Positions 56,206 through 63,989 of a DNA stretch of 64,000 bases are shown one piece after another. The DNA comes from Fibrella arboris (GTDB lineage Bacteria; Bacteroidota; Bacteroidia; Cytophagales; Spirosomataceae). A program made the position numbers and the translations under genes. The notes beneath the pieces are model-generated. The model was not told where the DNA came from. It did not search any database and worked only from the letters and a program-made list of their open reading frames with translations. How positions within the stretch are numbered: the first letter of the stretch is position 1; each line of letters opens with the position of its first letter. Location of the stretch: assembly GCF_041321095.1 (NCBI RefSeq), contig NZ_JBGGWE010000001.1, positions 372,001-436,000 on the forward strand. Reading direction: 5' to 3'.

Positions 56206-56853
56206 ATGAAAAACACCTTTTTCTCGCTGGCCTTTTTGCTAACGATGCTGGCTTTACCAACACTGGCCCAGACCAATTACGACGCCGAGATCGCCACGAT
56301 GGAAGCGCAGGACAAAACGCCGCCAGCCAATGGTATTCTATTCGTCGGCAGTTCATCCATCCGCTATTGGGACGGACTGAAAGAAGCCTTCCCGGGCAAA
56401 CCTGTTATCCAGCGTGGTTTTGGCGGATCAACCATGAGCGACCTGATTCGCTACATACCAAAGCTGGTGTTACCCTATAACCCAAAGCAGATTCTGGTCT
56501 ACGAAGGTGATAATGACATTGGGCAGCAGAATAAAACGGCCAAAGACGTGTACAGCCAGTTTCTGACTTTTTTTATGCTGGTACGCAAGCAATTGCCAAA
56601 CGCCAACATCACCTACATTGCCATCAAGCCCAGCCCGTCGCGTCGGAAATCTATGCCTGTTGCTGCTGAGGCCAATCAGATGATCAAACAGTACCTGGCC
56701 GGGCAGAAAAATACGGCTTTCGCAGATGTGTACACGCCAATGCTCGGTGCTACTGGGCAACCCCGCCCCGAGCTGTTCAAAGCCGATAGCCTGCACATGA
56801 CTCCGCAGGGATACGAAGTCTGGAAAAACGTAATTGGTCCGTTGCTGAAATAG
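56206..56853 (+). CDS. Secreted SGNH/GDSL-family hydrolase
   Basis: This 215-aa protein has a signal peptide (1-22, ending TLAQ). The four SGNH blocks are visible: block I FVGSSSIRYW with the nucleophile Ser49 or Ser50, block II Gly in RGFGGSTMSD (about 73), block III GDNDI with Asn103, and block V DSLHMTPQGY with Asp194 and His197. The family contains esterases, lipases and carbohydrate deacetylases acting in the periplasm or outside. The substrate cannot be read from the sequence. It stands alone between the inverted repeat and a small coiled-coil gene. Confidence 0.92.
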   Translation: MKNTFFSLAFLLTMLALPTLAQTNYDAEIATMEAQDKTPPANGILFVGSSSIRYWDGLKEAFPGKPVIQRGFGGSTMSDLIRYIPKLVLPYNPKQILVYEGDNDIGQQNKTAKDVYSQFLTFFMLVRKQLPNANITYIAIKPSPSRRKSMPVAAEANQMIKQYLAGQKNTAFADVYTPMLGATGQPRPELFKADSLHMTPQGYEVWKNVIGPLLK

Positions 56854-56925
56854 CTGGTTGCCTGGTGCATACTTGATTTAACAGGCATTTAACGGGCACT
56901 TCACGGCCCTTTAACCAGCGCCGCA

Positions 56926-56933
56926 TAGGTTTG
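56926..56933 (+). promoter_or_regulatory. Candidate -7 box for the 95-aa gene
   Basis: TAGGTTTG matches TAnnTTTG, with a start site expected near 56940 and a leader of about 70 nt. The -33 region is weak. Confidence 0.45.
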
Positions 56934-57008
56934 CGCGCTCACCATAGCTGACCCGTGTGGGTACGTTCTCTGTTGAACGGCGCGTAAACCAGATCAAACA
57001 AAACGATT

Positions 57009-57296
57009 ATGAAACAGGCATTTGTAGTAGCCATAGCATTAACACTGGCTGTGTTCGGCGCAGCCAGCGCACAGGACAGCAAAGCGGCCAAAAAAATGGC
57101 GGCGGCAGAGAAAAAAGCCGAAGTAGCTGCCGATAAACAGGAGCTAAAGTCATTGAAAGCCGACCGCAAGGCCGACAAGATGAACGGCGACAAAGAAGCG
57201 TTGAAAGCGGATCGCCAAAAAACGTACCAGGCCAGCAAGAAAATGGTGAAAGACCAGGCCAAAAAAGACGTAGCAGTCGTGAAAGAGAAACTGTAG
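57009..57296 (+). CDS. Small secreted Lys/Ala-rich coiled-coil protein
   Basis: This 95-aa protein has a signal peptide (1-21, ending ASAQ). The mature part of about 74 residues is almost entirely Lys, Ala, Asp, Glu and Gln, without Cys or Pro, so it should form a long charged helix. It is probably periplasmic. It forms a single-gene unit with a promoter box upstream and a strong terminator downstream (57327-57376). No domain family is recognised. Confidence 0.75.
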   Translation: MKQAFVVAIALTLAVFGAASAQDSKAAKKMAAAEKKAEVAADKQELKSLKADRKADKMNGDKEALKADRQKTYQASKKMVKDQAKKDVAVVKEKL

Positions 57297-57326
57297 GGCG
57301 CTACCCTCTTAGTCTATACTATCGTG

Positions 57327-57376
57327 AACCTGATAAATTGCTCGCCTTCCACATGAGCAGTTTGTCAGGTTTTTTT
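57327..57376 (+). terminator. Rho-independent terminator
   Basis: A stem begins AACCTGA (57327) and pairs with TCAGGTT (57365-57371), with an inner GCTC/GAGC stem, followed by seven T residues. It ends the 95-aa gene transcript. Confidence 0.9.
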
Positions 57377-57440
57377 GTTGTACCCAAACTGAACGCGGTT
57401 AGCAGCACAGTACCCGCCATACCCAGCCACCGAGCAACCA

Positions 57441-57884
57441 ATGAGTAAACAGTCTTTATACAATCAGTGCCTCGCCTACGTACAACAACGCATCGACACT
57501 GCAACGGAGGCCATGCGTGCCGCCCAGGAGTCAGCCAATTCGGAGTCGAAGAGCTCGGCAGGCGATAAATACGAAACCGGCCGGGCTATGGCACAACTGG
57601 AACGCGACCGCCACGCCCAACTGCTGGCCGATGCCCAGCGTATGCTTCAGGAACTCCAGCATATCGATCTGGCCCCCCCGACCGTGGTTCGGGCGGGAAG
57701 CCTGGTAAAAACGACGCGGGGTACGTTCTTTATCAGCATTAGTGCCGGGCGCATTTCGGTAGATGGCAACGACTATATGGCTGTATCGGCGGCCTCTCCT
57801 ATTGGCACAGCGCTGCGTGGGAAGCGCATTGGCGATACCGCCCTGTTCAATAACGTCAGGTACGTTATCGAGGCGATCGAGTAG
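57441..57884 (+). CDS. GreA/GreB-like transcription factor family protein
   Basis: This 147-aa protein has an N-terminal helical region (about 1-75, coiled-coil-like with many Ala, Gln and Glu) and a C-terminal FKBP-like Gre domain (about 80-147). The latter has GSLVKTTRGTFFISI, a central SAASPIGTALRGKRIGD and a final strand VRYVIEAIE. SPIGxALxGKxxGD is the usual Gre signature. Gre factors rescue backtracked RNA polymerase with acidic residues at the coiled-coil tip, but here the tip is not clearly conserved, so another RNA polymerase-binding role is possible. Relatives in Bacteroidetes are sometimes mislabelled as 3-oxoacyl-ACP synthase (recollection). Confidence 0.8.
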   Translation: MSKQSLYNQCLAYVQQRIDTATEAMRAAQESANSESKSSAGDKYETGRAMAQLERDRHAQLLADAQRMLQELQHIDLAPPTVVRAGSLVKTTRGTFFISISAGRISVDGNDYMAVSAASPIGTALRGKRIGDTALFNNVRYVIEAIE

Positions 57885-57901
57885 CGAACACCGATACCCA
57901 C

Positions 57902-57942
57902 AAAAAAAGGCATACCTAAACTATTTAGGTATGCCTTTTTTT
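57902..57942. terminator. 19-bp perfect palindrome: bidirectional terminator or operator before padR
   Basis: AAAAAAAGGCATACCTAAA pairs perfectly with its complement across a 3-nt CTA loop, with A- and T-runs at the ends. It should terminate transcription from the gre-like gene. It ends only 15 nt before the PadR start codon, so it also overlaps where a padR promoter or operator would be. Confidence 0.85.
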
Positions 57943-57957
57943 GTGCATTTTTGAGTC

Positions 57958-58317
57958 ATGAATGATAAAGCGAATCAACCGCTCTTAAAAGGAAGCCTGT
58001 CGGTGATCATCCTGAAACTGCTCGAAAACCACGAGCGGATGTATGGTTATGAAATTACACAGCAGGTGAAAGCCCTCACGGCGGGCGGCGTGGCCATTAC
58101 AGAAGGCGCACTATACCCAGCCCTGCATAAACTCGAAGCGGAAGGATTGCTCACGACCCAAACCGAAGTGGTCGACGGCCGGGCACGTAAATACTATTCG
58201 CTGACCAGGACCGGCAAAACCGAAGCCGTCAATCGCGTCGATGAACTGATGGCGTTTATGCAAAACCTGCAAACGATCCTTGCTCCCCCTTTCCCAACGC
58301 CCAAACCTGCCTTCTAG
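57958..58317 (+). CDS. PadR-family transcriptional regulator
   Basis: This 119-aa protein has a winged helix-turn-helix (about 10-85) with LKGSLSVIILKLL, YGYEITQQV, EGALYPALHKLEAEGLL and RARKYYSLTRTGK, all typical of PadR repressors. A short C-terminal helix serves for dimerisation. The next gene starts 2 nt after its stop and encodes a membrane protein with an N-terminal helical segment, the usual partner pattern of PadR-like regulators. Autorepression through the palindrome at 57902-57942 is possible but unproven. Confidence 0.95.
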   Translation: MNDKANQPLLKGSLSVIILKLLENHERMYGYEITQQVKALTAGGVAITEGALYPALHKLEAEGLLTTQTEVVDGRARKYYSLTRTGKTEAVNRVDELMAFMQNLQTILAPPFPTPKPAF

Positions 58318-58319
58318 CG

Positions 58320-58991
58320 ATGCTCACGCCTGCCCAACTCGCTCTCATCGACAAGCATTTACGCAGTGATAACTGGCTGCTCAACAACGACCTCATCGCC
58401 GAACTGACCGATCATTACGTCGATGCGATTACAGATAAGCTGGCCCAAAACGTACCGTTCGAGTTGGCTCTTCAAGACGTGCATCGCTCGTTTGGCGGGC
58501 GTAAGGGCTTGCTGAAAATGGAGGAGACTTACCAGAAAACGCTGGCGCAGACCAACGCACGCGTGTACCGCGATGCGTTTGAGAAAGCCTTTCGGTGGCC
58601 CGGCATTGGCTATACATTACTGGTTTGGGCGTTTTGTTACGGAATTATCCGCACGTTGCCATTCGGTGCTATTTCAGATTCACTCAATCGTCAAAGCGAT
58701 TTCGCTTTTTTTGGCGCCCTGTGTTTACTTACAGGCGTCTTTATCTATGCATTTGTGGCTATGTATAGGCAACTGCGGTCAGGTATATTTTCGTTTCAGG
58801 CAACTTCAGCGCCAACGTTTTTAATGGTTCAATCTACCATTTGGATACTACAGCTTTCTACCTGGCTGCCAATTCGTCATTTCACGGAAAGCCAACCCGC
58901 TTTATGTGCGCTGGTGATGACGCTGGTTGTGCTTCACGAATGGGCGGGAATGCACATGCTGGCGCACGTGTACCGTAGGCGAACGGCTTAG
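58320..58991 (+). CDS. Membrane protein partner of the PadR regulator
   Basis: This 223-aa protein has a cytoplasmic helical N-terminus (about 1-80; LTDHYVDAITDKL, LALQDVHRSFGGRKGLLKMEE), like the short helical segment found before permeases controlled by PadR. About four transmembrane segments follow (about 92-110, 128-150, 163-182 and 193-215). It overlaps functionally with padR through a 2-nt gap, so translation is coupled. The function is unknown; a sensor or anti-regulator role in the membrane is inferred from the pairing. Confidence 0.8.
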   Translation: MLTPAQLALIDKHLRSDNWLLNNDLIAELTDHYVDAITDKLAQNVPFELALQDVHRSFGGRKGLLKMEETYQKTLAQTNARVYRDAFEKAFRWPGIGYTLLVWAFCYGIIRTLPFGAISDSLNRQSDFAFFGALCLLTGVFIYAFVAMYRQLRSGIFSFQATSAPTFLMVQSTIWILQLSTWLPIRHFTESQPALCALVMTLVVLHEWAGMHMLAHVYRRRTA

Positions 58992-58994
58992 TGA

Positions 58995-59900
58995 TTAGCG
59001 CGTAGCACGCAACTGGTCAACCTCTGCCTCAGTTAAACCCGTCAGTGCTGAAATAAGCGTGTTATCAAGGCCTTGCCGAATTGCTTTGAGTGCTATCTCC
59101 CGATTAGCTTTCGCCTGGCCTTCAGCCAACCCTTCAGCTTTCCCCTCAGCTAAGCCTTCAGCTTTTCCTTCAAGGTAGCCTTCTTCGGTTGCGGTATCGG
59201 TTACATTTTTCAGATCCCGGTAGTGTTTCAGGCTATCCTGATACGCCCAGCGATCGGTTTCGTTGAATTGTGCTAATTCTGCCACCTGAAAGAGTTTGGT
59301 GAAAATACGTTCCTGCAATCGTTCGGGTATACGCTCCAGCCGAGACAGATTCTTCAGCACATATAGCCACTTTTCATACCGCGTTTCCAGCTCATCTATG
59401 GACTTGCTGAACTTGGGCATTTCCAGATAAATGAAGCGCAGTTTGGGAAAGAAAACCCGGTGGGTTTCAATATCCATCAACTGAATGTCGTGCCGGAGCT
59501 TATTACGTTCCGCCGGGTCTTCATCAAAAATAAAATCCATCACCGCCACGGTATAAACGCCCGTTTGTCTGAAATCCCAGTCGCCGGTTTGTGCCTGCTC
59601 CTGAATGGGAAATGTGGCGTAATAAATGCTTCTGTCTTTAAAGTACTTCTGCCGCGCTTTCTGAATTTCAACGATAAACCGTTCGCCTGTATCGGTCTGG
59701 CAGTACAGGTCAAAAACCGCTTTTCGGTCAACAGGCGAAACGCCTAACTGTTCATTTTTGAGGAAAGTAAGGTCTGTGATCCGGCCCCGGTCGGGTAATA
59801 ATTCATTCAGGAAATCCATGAGGAGGTCTTTGTTGGCTTCCTCCCCAAAGATTTTCTTGAAACCAAAATCGGTGAATGGATTGATAAACTTCTCCTGCAT
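58995..59900 (-). CDS. Rpn-family / PD-(D/E)XK nuclease-transposase-like protein
   Basis: This 301-aa protein starts INPFTDFGFKKIFG, the hallmark of the PDDEXK_2 (Rpn-like) family. The catalytic residues Asp64 (VFDLYC) and Glu78-x-Gln80-Lys81 (VEIQK) are all present. An FPIQEQ / YAVxxMDF segment follows, then a helical middle part. Near residue 245-270 there are two copies of an 8-aa repeat (GKAEGLAE) encoded by a 24-bp DNA repeat. Family members are usually called putative transposases or recombination-promoting nucleases, but no inverted repeats or target duplication are seen here. It ends 4 nt from the convergent membrane-protein gene. Confidence 0.9.
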   Translation of the reverse strand: MQEKFINPFTDFGFKKIFGEEANKDLLMDFLNELLPDRGRITDLTFLKNEQLGVSPVDRKAVFDLYCQTDTGERFIVEIQKARQKYFKDRSIYYATFPIQEQAQTGDWDFRQTGVYTVAVMDFIFDEDPAERNKLRHDIQLMDIETHRVFFPKLRFIYLEMPKFSKSIDELETRYEKWLYVLKNLSRLERIPERLQERIFTKLFQVAELAQFNETDRWAYQDSLKHYRDLKNVTDTATEEGYLEGKAEGLAEGKAEGLAEGQAKANREIALKAIRQGLDNTLISALTGLTEAEVDQLRATR

Positions 59901-59946
59901 AACTAAGCTGATTAACAGCCAGTAAGATACAACCGATTCACCATCT

Positions 59947-61698
59947 TTATACGGCCGTTGTCCTGATCTTCAGCTCGTCGAGTTGCTTATCTGAGATGAC
60001 CGATGGCGAATCGATCATGACGTCGCGGCCGGCATTGTTTTTCGGGAAGGCGATGAAGTCGCGGATGCTGTCGACGCCCCCGAAGAGCGAGCAGAGCCGG
60101 TCGAAACCGAAGGCGATCCCACCGTGGGGCGGCGCACCAAACTCAAACGCATCCATCAGGAAGCCGAACTGATTTTTGGCTTCTTGGTCGGAGAAACCGA
60201 GCAAGCTGAACATCCGCGCCTGAAGCTCCCGGTTGAAGATTCGGATAGAGCCCCCACCCACTTCGGTCCCGTTGATGACCAAATCGTAGGCGTTGGCCCG
60301 CACGGCACCCGGATCGGTGTCGAGTAGCGGAATGTCTTCAGGTTTTGGCGACGTAAAGGGGTGGTGCATGGCAAACCAGCGGGCCTCTTCTTCGCCGTAT
60401 TCGAGCAGGGGGAAATCGAGTACCCACAGCACTTTATAATCGTCGGGATTGCGCAGGCCCAAACGAGTGCCCATTTCCAGCCGAAGCTCGTTCAACTGCT
60501 TGCGCGTCTTATTGGCGTCACCCGCCATGATCAACAGCAGATCGCCGGGCTTCGCGTTGAAGGTAGTGGCCCACGCGTTGCGTTCGTCATCAGAATAGAA
60601 CTTATCGACGGACGATTTTACACTGCCGTCTTCGGACACGCGGGCGTAGATCAGGCCTTTGGCGCCAATCTGCGGGCGTTTTACCCACTCGGTCAGCTCG
60701 TCGAGTTGCTTGCGCGTGAACGTAGCCGCCCCCGTAGCGCAGATGCCTACGACCAATTCGGCGCCGTCGAATACGGGGAAGCCTTTGCCCTGTACCTGTT
60801 CGGTCAGTTCCACAAACTGCATATCGAACCGAATGTCGGGTTTGTCGGAGCCGTACAGGCGCATGGCGTCGGCGTAGGTCATCCGGGGGACTTCGGCCAG
60901 GTCGATGTTCTTCACCGTTTTGAAGAGGTGACGCGTCAGCCCTTCGAACATGTTCAGGATGTCTTCCTGCTCCACAAACGACATTTCGCAGTCGATCTGC
61001 GTGAACTCGGGCTGGCGGTCGGCGCGCAGGTCTTCGTCGCGGAAACACTTCACGATCTGGTAGTACCGATCGAAACCCGATACCATCAGCAGTTGCTTGA
61101 ATGTTTGTGGCGACTGGGGCAGGGCGTAGAATTCACCGGGGTTCATCCGGCTCGGTACCACAAAATCACGGGCTCCTTCGGGCGTCGATTTGATCAGTAC
61201 TGGGGTTTCCACTTCAATGAAGTTCTGCCCGTCCATATACTCGCGGGTACGGCGGGCCACCTGATGCCGAAGCTCCAGGTTACGGCGAACGGGATTACGG
61301 CGCAGATCAAGGTAGCGGTAGCGCAGGCGCAGATCATCGCCGCCATCGGTGTCATCTTCGATCAGAAAGGGCGGCAGTTTGGCGGGGTTCAGCACCGTCA
61401 GGGCCGTGGGACGTACCTCGATGCCACCCGTCGGAATATTCGGGTTTTTCGACTGCCGTTCGGTTACCGTGCCGGTTGCCTGAATCACAAATTCACGACC
61501 CAGCGTCCGGGCCGTCTTGAACAGGTCTGCCTGCGTAACACCTTCTTCCAGAATTACTTGCGTGATACCGTACCGATCCCGGAGGTCGATCCAGAGTACG
61601 CCGCCTTTATCCCGAATGGTTTGTACCCAGCCGCTCAGGCTGACGGTTTTATTGATATCCGACGAACGCAGTTCGCCACAGGTATGTGTTCTTAGCAT
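59947..61698 (-). CDS. aspS: Aspartyl-tRNA synthetase
   Basis: I place the start at the ATG at 61698 (583 aa, normal length). The frame is open to 61761, but those 21 extra residues (MPFRYSAKALLFLAS...) are not part of the family. The N-terminal anticodon-binding OB fold starts RTHTCGELRSSDINK, with VSLSGWVQTIRDKGGVLWIDLRDRYG. Class II motif 2 is CFRDEDLRADRQPEFTQID. The bacterial GAD insertion domain occupies about 300-400. Motif 3 is PPHGGIAFGFDRL. It attaches Asp to tRNA-Asp in the cytoplasm. A promoter-like pair of boxes lies upstream (61814-61844) with a 5' leader of about 110 nt that contains an inverted repeat. Confidence 0.97.
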   Translation of the reverse strand: MLRTHTCGELRSSDINKTVSLSGWVQTIRDKGGVLWIDLRDRYGITQVILEEGVTQADLFKTARTLGREFVIQATGTVTERQSKNPNIPTGGIEVRPTALTVLNPAKLPPFLIEDDTDGGDDLRLRYRYLDLRRNPVRRNLELRHQVARRTREYMDGQNFIEVETPVLIKSTPEGARDFVVPSRMNPGEFYALPQSPQTFKQLLMVSGFDRYYQIVKCFRDEDLRADRQPEFTQIDCEMSFVEQEDILNMFEGLTRHLFKTVKNIDLAEVPRMTYADAMRLYGSDKPDIRFDMQFVELTEQVQGKGFPVFDGAELVVGICATGAATFTRKQLDELTEWVKRPQIGAKGLIYARVSEDGSVKSSVDKFYSDDERNAWATTFNAKPGDLLLIMAGDANKTRKQLNELRLEMGTRLGLRNPDDYKVLWVLDFPLLEYGEEEARWFAMHHPFTSPKPEDIPLLDTDPGAVRANAYDLVINGTEVGGGSIRIFNRELQARMFSLLGFSDQEAKNQFGFLMDAFEFGAPPHGGIAFGFDRLCSLFGGVDSIRDFIAFPKNNAGRDVMIDSPSVISDKQLDELKIRTTAV

Positions 61699-61708
61699 AA
61701 ATAGAGTT

Positions 61709-61799
61709 AAGAAAGTAGACGCAAGAAACAAGAGTGCCTTGGCGGAATACCTAAACGGCATACAACAGAGCCATTCTTACTTCTTGCGTCTTACTTCTT
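61709..61799. repeat. Imperfect inverted repeat in the aspS leader
   Basis: GAAAGTAGACGCAAGAAACA (from 61711) pairs with TTACTTCTTGCGTCTTACTTC (from 61778), with the core GACGCAAGAA 61718-61727 against TTCTTGCGTC 61781-61790. The simple TTCTTAC-like repeats continue to 61810. The hairpin would form in the aspS 5' leader. Confidence 0.55.
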
Positions 61800-61813
61800 G
61801 ATTCTTAATTCGG

Positions 61814-61844
61814 CAAAAATAGGCAGATTCAGAGGGTTCTACAA
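61814..61844 (-). promoter_or_regulatory. Candidate aspS promoter (Bacteroidetes type)
   Basis: On the minus strand TTG (61842-61844) is followed after 20 nt by TATTTTTG (61814-61821), matching TTG-N(17-23)-TAnnTTTG. Transcription would begin near 61807. Confidence 0.55.
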
Positions 61845-61853
61845 CCTGACTTG

Positions 61854-63326
61854 CTAGTCGTTATCATTATCAGCGCCAGTACGTGAGCCGAAGCCCATCG
61901 CCAGGCCAAAATAGAGATCGACACCACGGGGGGCGATGCCGTTCTTGCTGGTTCCTAACAGCCCGAACACGTTGTCGGAGCCCGCCCAAACTGGACCTGC
62001 TCGCAGCGACACACCCACCTGTGTAAACCCGTTTACATACGAAAGCGGTAGCGAAACACCCACCCACTTGCTATCGAAACGCGGCACAACAGCCAGCACC
62101 GACGGCTGATGCATGGCCACGGCGCTGGTGCCGCGCAGATCCTGCCAGTAGGCGACCTGTAGGCCCAGTCCGCTTGGCCGTTCATAGTCGACATGTAAAT
62201 TGAGCGACGAAGGCAAGCCGCTGTTGAACGATCCGATGTTGTTGGCAGGGTCGACTTTCAATTTTTGACGGATTACATTGATCACCTGTTCGCTGTTTCT
62301 GACCTCATTAAAGTCTTCGCTGACGAGGCGCAGGTTTTGCTGGTTGATTTTGTAGGCATCGCCGGTGTATTTGATCGAACCAATGTCTGTCAGAGCAGCA
62401 CCTGCTTTCAGGGTAGACCCATACGGGTCAGGTTTCATTCGATAGGCAACTCCCAGATCGAAGCCTATGCCCCGGCCCGGCGGGTTGCCGTTTACCAACG
62501 TCCGAAGTGACAGGTTCTGATTTTGCAGGTACGTTGTGTAGCCAAATTCACCGGTGATTTCCTTCACGTTCATATACCCCCGGCTCTGCACCAGCGGGTC
62601 GGGCAGTATTTCATAGGTAAGCCCTTGATTGACAAAGTATCCCGACGTAAAACCAACCAGGTATTTGGCCGTAAAACCCACCATCAGGCTACTGCCTTCC
62701 TCGTCGTATACGGTATGGCCTATGCTGGCGGCCGCTTCGGCATAGGTATTGGCATTTGTGCTAAATGCGTTGTTTCTGCTTGGAATACTGTAGAAAACAT
62801 CACTGTTCAGGCTGGCCCGCAGCGCAGACAGTAACTGTTCTGAGGCTCCCCACACCTGCCCGCTTGCCCGTAACCGCGACGACAACCCGATTACTGTTCG
62901 TTCGCCTACGGCTAGCTGTAACGCCGGCCCCCGAAATTCGCCCCAAACTGTACCGTTCTTGGGCGTACCATCCTGAATTTCTTCGGTATAACTGGCATCA
63001 AACTGTACCCCGCCGTTCGCCTGCCGGTACTGACCTGGCACTTGTCCGGTCACAAGCCGTAATAGCGAGAACGGGGCTTTGTAGCGGACGAAATTGTTGT
63101 TTGCGTGAATGTTCAGAGCACCCAGGCTGACATAAAAACGATGCGGCGAATCGGCCAGCCACGCTGGATTCTGATAGGCCCGATGAATACCACCGCTGGG
63201 GCTGGTTGTCAGGCCAAGTAAATTTTGAGCTTGTGAAAAAATGGGGATCAACCCCCAAAAGCCAAGTGCTAATCGGCGAACGAGTGAATAATCAGTCAAG
63301 GTGGTGAGTGCGAATGGTTGGTACAA
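61854..63326 (-). CDS. Predicted outer-membrane beta-barrel protein (DUF5723-like)
   Basis: The frame opens at TTG (63326), but that codon touches the terminator at 63329-63363, so a TTG at 63299 (MTDYSLVRRL...) is at least as likely. Either gives a signal peptide ending FSQAQ. The mature protein of about 455 aa begins NLLGLTTSPSGGIHRAYQNPAW, like FadL/PorV-type barrel openings, and alternates aromatic and polar strands. It ends with GLAMGFGSRTGADNDND, an acidic tail. The opening and the SLRAGP / DVFGLLG-like strands near the end resemble DUF5723 proteins of Bacteroidetes. A role as transport or T9SS accessory barrel is not supported by specific residues. Confidence 0.7.
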   Translation of the reverse strand: MYQPFALTTLTDYSLVRRLALGFWGLIPIFSQAQNLLGLTTSPSGGIHRAYQNPAWLADSPHRFYVSLGALNIHANNNFVRYKAPFSLLRLVTGQVPGQYRQANGGVQFDASYTEEIQDGTPKNGTVWGEFRGPALQLAVGERTVIGLSSRLRASGQVWGASEQLLSALRASLNSDVFYSIPSRNNAFSTNANTYAEAAASIGHTVYDEEGSSLMVGFTAKYLVGFTSGYFVNQGLTYEILPDPLVQSRGYMNVKEITGEFGYTTYLQNQNLSLRTLVNGNPPGRGIGFDLGVAYRMKPDPYGSTLKAGAALTDIGSIKYTGDAYKINQQNLRLVSEDFNEVRNSEQVINVIRQKLKVDPANNIGSFNSGLPSSLNLHVDYERPSGLGLQVAYWQDLRGTSAVAMHQPSVLAVVPRFDSKWVGVSLPLSYVNGFTQVGVSLRAGPVWAGSDNVFGLLGTSKNGIAPRGVDLYFGLAMGFGSRTGADNDND

Positions 63327-63328
63327 AT

Positions 63329-63363
63329 AAAAACGCCAGCGCCCGGAAAGCGTTGGCGTTTTT
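63329..63363 (-). terminator. Rho-independent terminator of the Nfu gene
   Basis: Arms 63329-63342 and 63350-63363 pair over 14 bp with one G-T pair, and A/T-runs stand at both ends. On the minus strand the U-run runs into the start of the barrel-protein gene. Confidence 0.85.
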
Positions 63364-63386
63364 ATGTATTTCTGACAGAACGGACT

Positions 63387-63989
63387 TTATACCCCCTCAG
63401 CCTCAACGGTTTTAACACCAGGCACCAGACGAGTCAGCAGGTTTTCGATGCCTGCTTTCAGGGTCAACGTCGACGAAGGACAACCGCTGCATGAACCTTG
63501 AAGCAGCACTTTCACAGTGCCGGTCTCTTCATCGAACGCATGAAAATTGATCGCTCCACCGTCTGACTCTACAGCTGGCCGGACGTATTGGTCCAGCGCG
63601 GCTTTTATCTGCTGAACGGTCTCAGAATCAGCCTCCACACGGGTGCTGTTCAGGTCAATGGTGCGCTTAACAAACACAGGTTTATCAGCCTCGAAGTAGT
63701 CTTTCAGAAAGACTTTTACTTCAAACAGGATCTCGCCCCAGTCAACATCTTCATCTTTGGTCAGGGTTACAAAATTCCCCGCGATGAACACCCGACGCAC
63801 GCCATCAATACCGAACAGGGCCACGGCCAGGGGTGAGTTTTTGCCTTCTTTCAGTGCTTCCGATGGTTCGGCATAATCGAACGAAAGACCATCAGGGACG
63901 AGTTCGCGGTTTAGCACGAACTTCATCGAGTTGGGATTCGGGCTTTGCTCCGTATATATGGACACCGGCGGACGCAGGGCAGCTTGCAT
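63387..63989 (-). CDS. Nfu/NifU-type iron-sulfur cluster scaffold protein
   Basis: This 200-aa protein has an N-terminal Nfu_N domain (about 8-95; YTEQSPNPNSMKFVLNREL and FGIDGVRRVFIAGNFVTLTKD) and a C-terminal NifU domain (about 120-195). The latter has RPAVESDGGAINFHAF and GSCSGCPSSTLTLKAGIENLL; Cys167 and Cys170 form the CxxC motif that holds a 4Fe-4S cluster between two subunits. It delivers clusters to target enzymes in the cytoplasm. The ATG at 63989 is 11 bp from the window end, so its promoter is not visible. It is followed by a terminator. Confidence 0.95.
   Translation of the reverse strand: MQAALRPPVSIYTEQSPNPNSMKFVLNRELVPDGLSFDYAEPSEALKEGKNSPLAVALFGIDGVRRVFIAGNFVTLTKDEDVDWGEILFEVKVFLKDYFEADKPVFVKRTIDLNSTRVEADSETVQQIKAALDQYVRPAVESDGGAINFHAFDEETGTVKVLLQGSCSGCPSSTLTLKAGIENLLTRLVPGVKTVEAEGV

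Noticed and set aside
57441..57884. 3-oxoacyl-ACP synthase
   Set aside because: A label sometimes given to such proteins, but 147 aa without an active-site Cys/His/Asn set and with a Gre-type C-terminal domain does not fit a ketosynthase.
58995..59900. Insertion sequence
   Set aside because: The protein has a PD-(D/E)XK fold signature, not a DDE or HUH transposase, and no terminal inverted repeats or target duplication flank it.
61699..61761. N-terminal extension of AspRS by 21 residues
   Set aside because: The hydrophobic extension is not part of the family, and MLRTHTCGELR is the expected start of bacterial AspRS.
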